From contig QANZ01029362.1 of the NCBI GenBank assembly GCA_003254925.1, positions 1-64,000 on the forward strand: DNA of 64,000 nt, written 5' to 3'. A model generated the notes under the pieces. The model was not told where the DNA came from, did no database searches, and saw only the letters and a list, made by a program, of their open reading frames with translations. The DNA comes from Chamaecrista fasciculata. Taxonomy: Eukaryota; Streptophyta; Magnoliopsida; Fabales; Fabaceae. Each line of letters opens with the position of its first letter. Position 1 is the first letter of the stretch. A program made the translations under genes and the position numbers. Of this stretch, positions 60,890 to 64,000 are shown in pieces.

Positions 60890-62140
60890 ATTATCACCGT
60901 GTTTAGGGATCCGTTATACCTGCGAGATGACCACACCGACCAATATATACTACGATATTATACTTCATACATAGTTAAACTAAAGAATGGTACTTTTAAA
61001 AAAACGAAATTAGAGAAAAAATACCTAATCACCTTATATATTGTATCAACTGGGGATGTATAAACTTCACAAATAGGTACTGTTGTTCAGTGTGAACATG
61101 AACATCACAATCGTTTTAAACAGGAAAATAACCAATAAATGCCATGACAACCCACGAAAAATAAGGTCACTATTATAGGCGAGGATTATGTCCAAATAAT
61201 TATCAATTACTGTTGTATGATACATAATTAGGACCAACTCATTGTCACAACGACGTGGAATCTATTCATCAATTCAAACAACCTTGCTTAATCCACGATC
61301 AGTATTCGATCCTATGTGCTTAAATCCCGTGCGGCATTCAATTTGACAAGGTTAATTTGTGTTCATTCTCCCGTATGCAAACATTTAATTAAAAGAAAAA
61401 TGAATGCTTACCACCTATTTTACTTTTACAAAACTTCGACAAAAAGTATTCAATCGATACTGACAATATATTTGCAGCTTTTACCGACTTACTACCTATA
61501 CAACCAGTTTCATATCTCAATAGTGTGCAAATACATACATATATGACATGTTTAAAACAAACTTGGAACATTAACATTAGGCTGATAACTGTTGAACAAA
61601 ATACTCATATCTATTGATAATAGTATCTATCGATACAACAACACACCATAAATACAAACTATTCGTGTATATAGTAAAATCATCAATTGACCGAACCTAA
61701 ATGTCATCAGGGATACAGTCTTCAACGTTATCAATGTCGTTAAATAAAGTTAGCAGTTTTACTTTTGATAATATGAAACTGAATCAATGCATGTTGACTA
61801 CATATAGTTAACATAAAATGTAACTAAAAGAGTAAATGTCATGACTGTATTTACTGAGATTCATTACTATTAATTTGATTTAACAATTGCTTAATCAACA
61901 ATTAAAATTCTTTTCAACAACACTGATGGATTGTTCAAATGACAATCCAATACTGACAATTATGGATGTGATGATTATGTATTTAGTGATTAGTAAGTTA
62001 GCAATAATATACGACTATGTTTGGCCATACTATATTTGAGACTATGTTTGACAGTTCAATAATAGACGATTGTGTTTATTGAATTATGAATAATAGATGA
62101 TTACGTATTTCCTTCCACACTTTTTTTACAATTGATCTAC
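60890..62140. other. intergenic region
   Basis: AT-rich spacer upstream of gene D. No gene was recognised. It approaches a duplicated 200-bp block at 62141. Confidence 0.45.
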
Positions 62141-62345
62141 AAACAATCAGAATGTGTTTGGCCAAACAAAAAAAAAAGAACCATTACAAACATTGGATAA
62201 GTACTTGTTAATTAGTTATTTCGGATGACCTCTAAACTATTTTATTAGAGATCGCGTGATGACATTCAACCTTATGTTTTGTTAAAAGATTTCGAATTGG
62301 ATGTGGACATAAACAATTTGAATTGTGTCGAGTAGATAATTGAAA
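62141..62345 (+). repeat. 200-bp direct duplication, copy 1
   Basis: This matches 62513-62708 in order: tgtttggc(c/g)a, gaaccatta(c/a)aaacattgg, cttgttaattagttatttcg, then tcgaattggatgtg(g/c)acataaacaa. It is non-coding. Confidence 0.75.
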
Positions 62346-62512
62346 TCCTGTTTTATTACCTTGCCTGCATATAATACAAATGGCTCCATACCTTCATGAT
62401 CATCATACATTTAAACATTCCACGAAAAAATAATCTCCAATAACACGGTTCTATCACTCTTTGAGCGGCAGTTTTCCAAAGATGAACCCATACAAATTAT
62501 CTACAAATAATC

Positions 62513-62708
62513 AGACTATGTTTGGCGAGAAAAAAAAACGAACCATTAAAAACATTGGATAAATACTTGTTAATTAGTTATTTCGAATGACCTTAAAACT
62601 ATCTAATTTGAGATTCCGTGATCACATTCCCCATTATGTATTGTTAAAAGGGTTCGAATTGGATGTGCACATAAACAATGTGAATTGCGTCAGTCAGAAA
62701 CTTGAAAC
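62513..62708 (+). repeat. 200-bp direct duplication, copy 2
   Basis: Partner of 62141-62345, about 370 bp downstream, with substitutions and small indels. Confidence 0.75.
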
Positions 62709-62950
62709 ATTGATATAGGACAATTATAAACATAGTATGAAACATTAACTGTAATTAAGATACAAATAACCGAAGAAAAAAAAACCATACATATACCAAA
62801 TTCATCACTTAAACGCTACATCTCTTGCATGAAACATTCAACAACCTAAAACATCCAAAATATCTGATACAGTTTTACAATCAGTAGGTCCAAAAACTAA
62901 CAACAGAGTCACAACAAAATATTGTCCACAACCTATGCAAGAAATCGCGA

Positions 62951-64000
62951 TTAGAACATATAAAGAGTGTGATAATGCTCAGCCACATAGTTAATATAGA
63001 AACGCCTAGGAGAACTTCCATCTATCCTCCTGACCAACACAAAATCTCCCCCAAATAGACAAAGCATATCACGCTTACTGCCACGTCCTATGCAATATTC
63101 AGGTGCACAGAATAAAATACTTCCTATAGATCCGACAAAATTATAAACTTCTGGTACATAGTTATACTTCTCCAAAAGTACCATATCAGATCTTGGACTA
63201 AGTTCATTTCCACTAATCCATAAACGCAGAAAAGTTGAATTCAGTTCAATATCAGGAACCCTATTTATAGCAGCAATCTTATCATCGACAATTATTATGT
63301 CTTCAAGAGTGCCATCATGAGGAAATGACAACAGCTCTCTACTTATCAGATTAGAATTAGTGTCATAACATAATGTATAATATCCCTCAATACCGTCATA
63401 TTCCATACCCATGCCATGACCCAGCCAAAAAAACTTCCCATTTCTATAAATGCTACGACTCTTAAGACTCTCTATACCATGAGGAAAAACCATTGGTTGT
63501 GACCATACCTTAGTAGTGGATGTCATATATGACAAACACGAGTGAGAAAAAACATAGTCACGTATAACTTCCCACACAACAACAACTGAGAAACAGTAGT
63601 GTACCTCATCATATGCAAATCCATAAGCCGCTGTCCCACACACTATACAAAATATATTAACAAACGACAATACAAAAACATTTTGTCATAACACATATAT
63701 AATTGAAATAAATATATTGAGTAAATCAGTATATGCATAATCCAAAATTACCTTGCGAGTTCCTTCGAGCGGGAGAAATAGATTGATACATCTGCCCAGT
63801 AAGTGGATTTGCCATAACAAACACACACCTGTTTTGCTGATCCCACCTTTGCAAACAAAGAACACCTCTGACAGACCCCACTAATTCATAATCATGCTTA
63901 GGACCAATTTCAGGGTGTGGTATTAAAGTGGTTTGCAAAGGATAATCCTGCAACTCTTGTGAAATCAGTATAAGTGTTTTATCATTTTTTATGTTCATTG
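62951..64000 (-). CDS. F-box/FBA family protein, gene E (partial, 5' end beyond window)
   Basis: The 3' exon 63642-62951 and the end of exon 1 (up to 63752) join in phase 1 across a 109-base GT-AG intron, as in the other members. Visible exon 1 has YELVGSVRGVLCL and NPLTGQMY; exon 2 has AAYGFAYDEV and IYRNGKFFWLGHG and ends YVAEHYHTLYMF. The F-box itself would lie upstream, beyond 64000; the Met at 63998 is internal and not a start. It is the most divergent member, with a different C terminus, so it may belong to a sister subgroup. Confidence 0.75.

Noticed and set aside
46260..62340. Search for the Helitron 5' end (minus strand) matching the 3' end at 40855
   Set aside because: Several AGTAGA or AGTATA-like words exist, but none has the expected TC start with extended similarity, so no boundary is claimed.

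Overview
This is a window of AT-rich nuclear DNA from a flowering plant, almost certainly a eudicot. The evidence is spliced genes with GT-AG introns, a class III peroxidase exon, plant-type F-box genes with an F-box-associated domain, Copia, Athila-like Gypsy, L1-type LINE, Mutator, PIF/Harbinger and Helitron sequences, and fragments of the plant genes pTAC3 and HMGB. The exact species cannot be read from the sequence. Six isolated N bases (6997, 11116, 11581, 16555, 43607, 48486) look like contig joins, and most sit on repeat or duplication edges.

Layout. 0-0.6 kb: first exon of a minus-strand peroxidase that runs off the left edge. 1.6-14.1 kb: nested transposons. A 2.47-kb solo Copia LTR (1620-4086) has a perfect 5-bp target duplication and lies in an older Copia relic (3' LTR at 5477-5866). 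A PIF/Harbinger-like element (7276-14134) encloses a Gypsy-like LTR relic, which encloses a Copia LTR (8610-12280), which encloses an oppositely oriented LTR of the same family (10756-12183). 15-20 kb: Mutator-like elements and an old direct duplication. 19.9-31.5 kb: a decayed L1-type LINE, split by a minus-strand Athila-like element (22331-28623). That element keeps an intact gag-protease ORF but has no pol and no 3' LTR. 32.0-33.7 kb: 139 perfect ATT repeats, another solo LTR with perfect target duplication, and a minisatellite. 34.7-40.0 kb: a probable non-autonomous Helitron carrying exon fragments of pTAC3, HMGB and two unidentified genes.

40.9-64 kb: an accessory gene cluster, all on the minus strand. 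A Helitron 3' terminus (40855) marks its left edge. It holds five full-size F-box/FBA genes (one cut by the right window edge), two copies of a tiny two-exon F-box-only gene, and two copies of an unrecognised gene built from many very short exons, all symmetric phase 1-1. The F-box-only gene and the micro-exon gene lie together in a 4528-bp direct repeat (43608-48135 and 50363-54890) whose paired features keep an exact 6755-bp offset.

Functionally, the F-box genes would encode substrate receptors for SCF ubiquitin ligases, and the F-box-only proteins might compete for SKP1. The role of the micro-exon gene is unknown; its N-terminal exons faintly recall the disordered leader of plant Helitron Rep/helicase proteins. 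Everything between 1 and 40 kb is mainly transposon strata.
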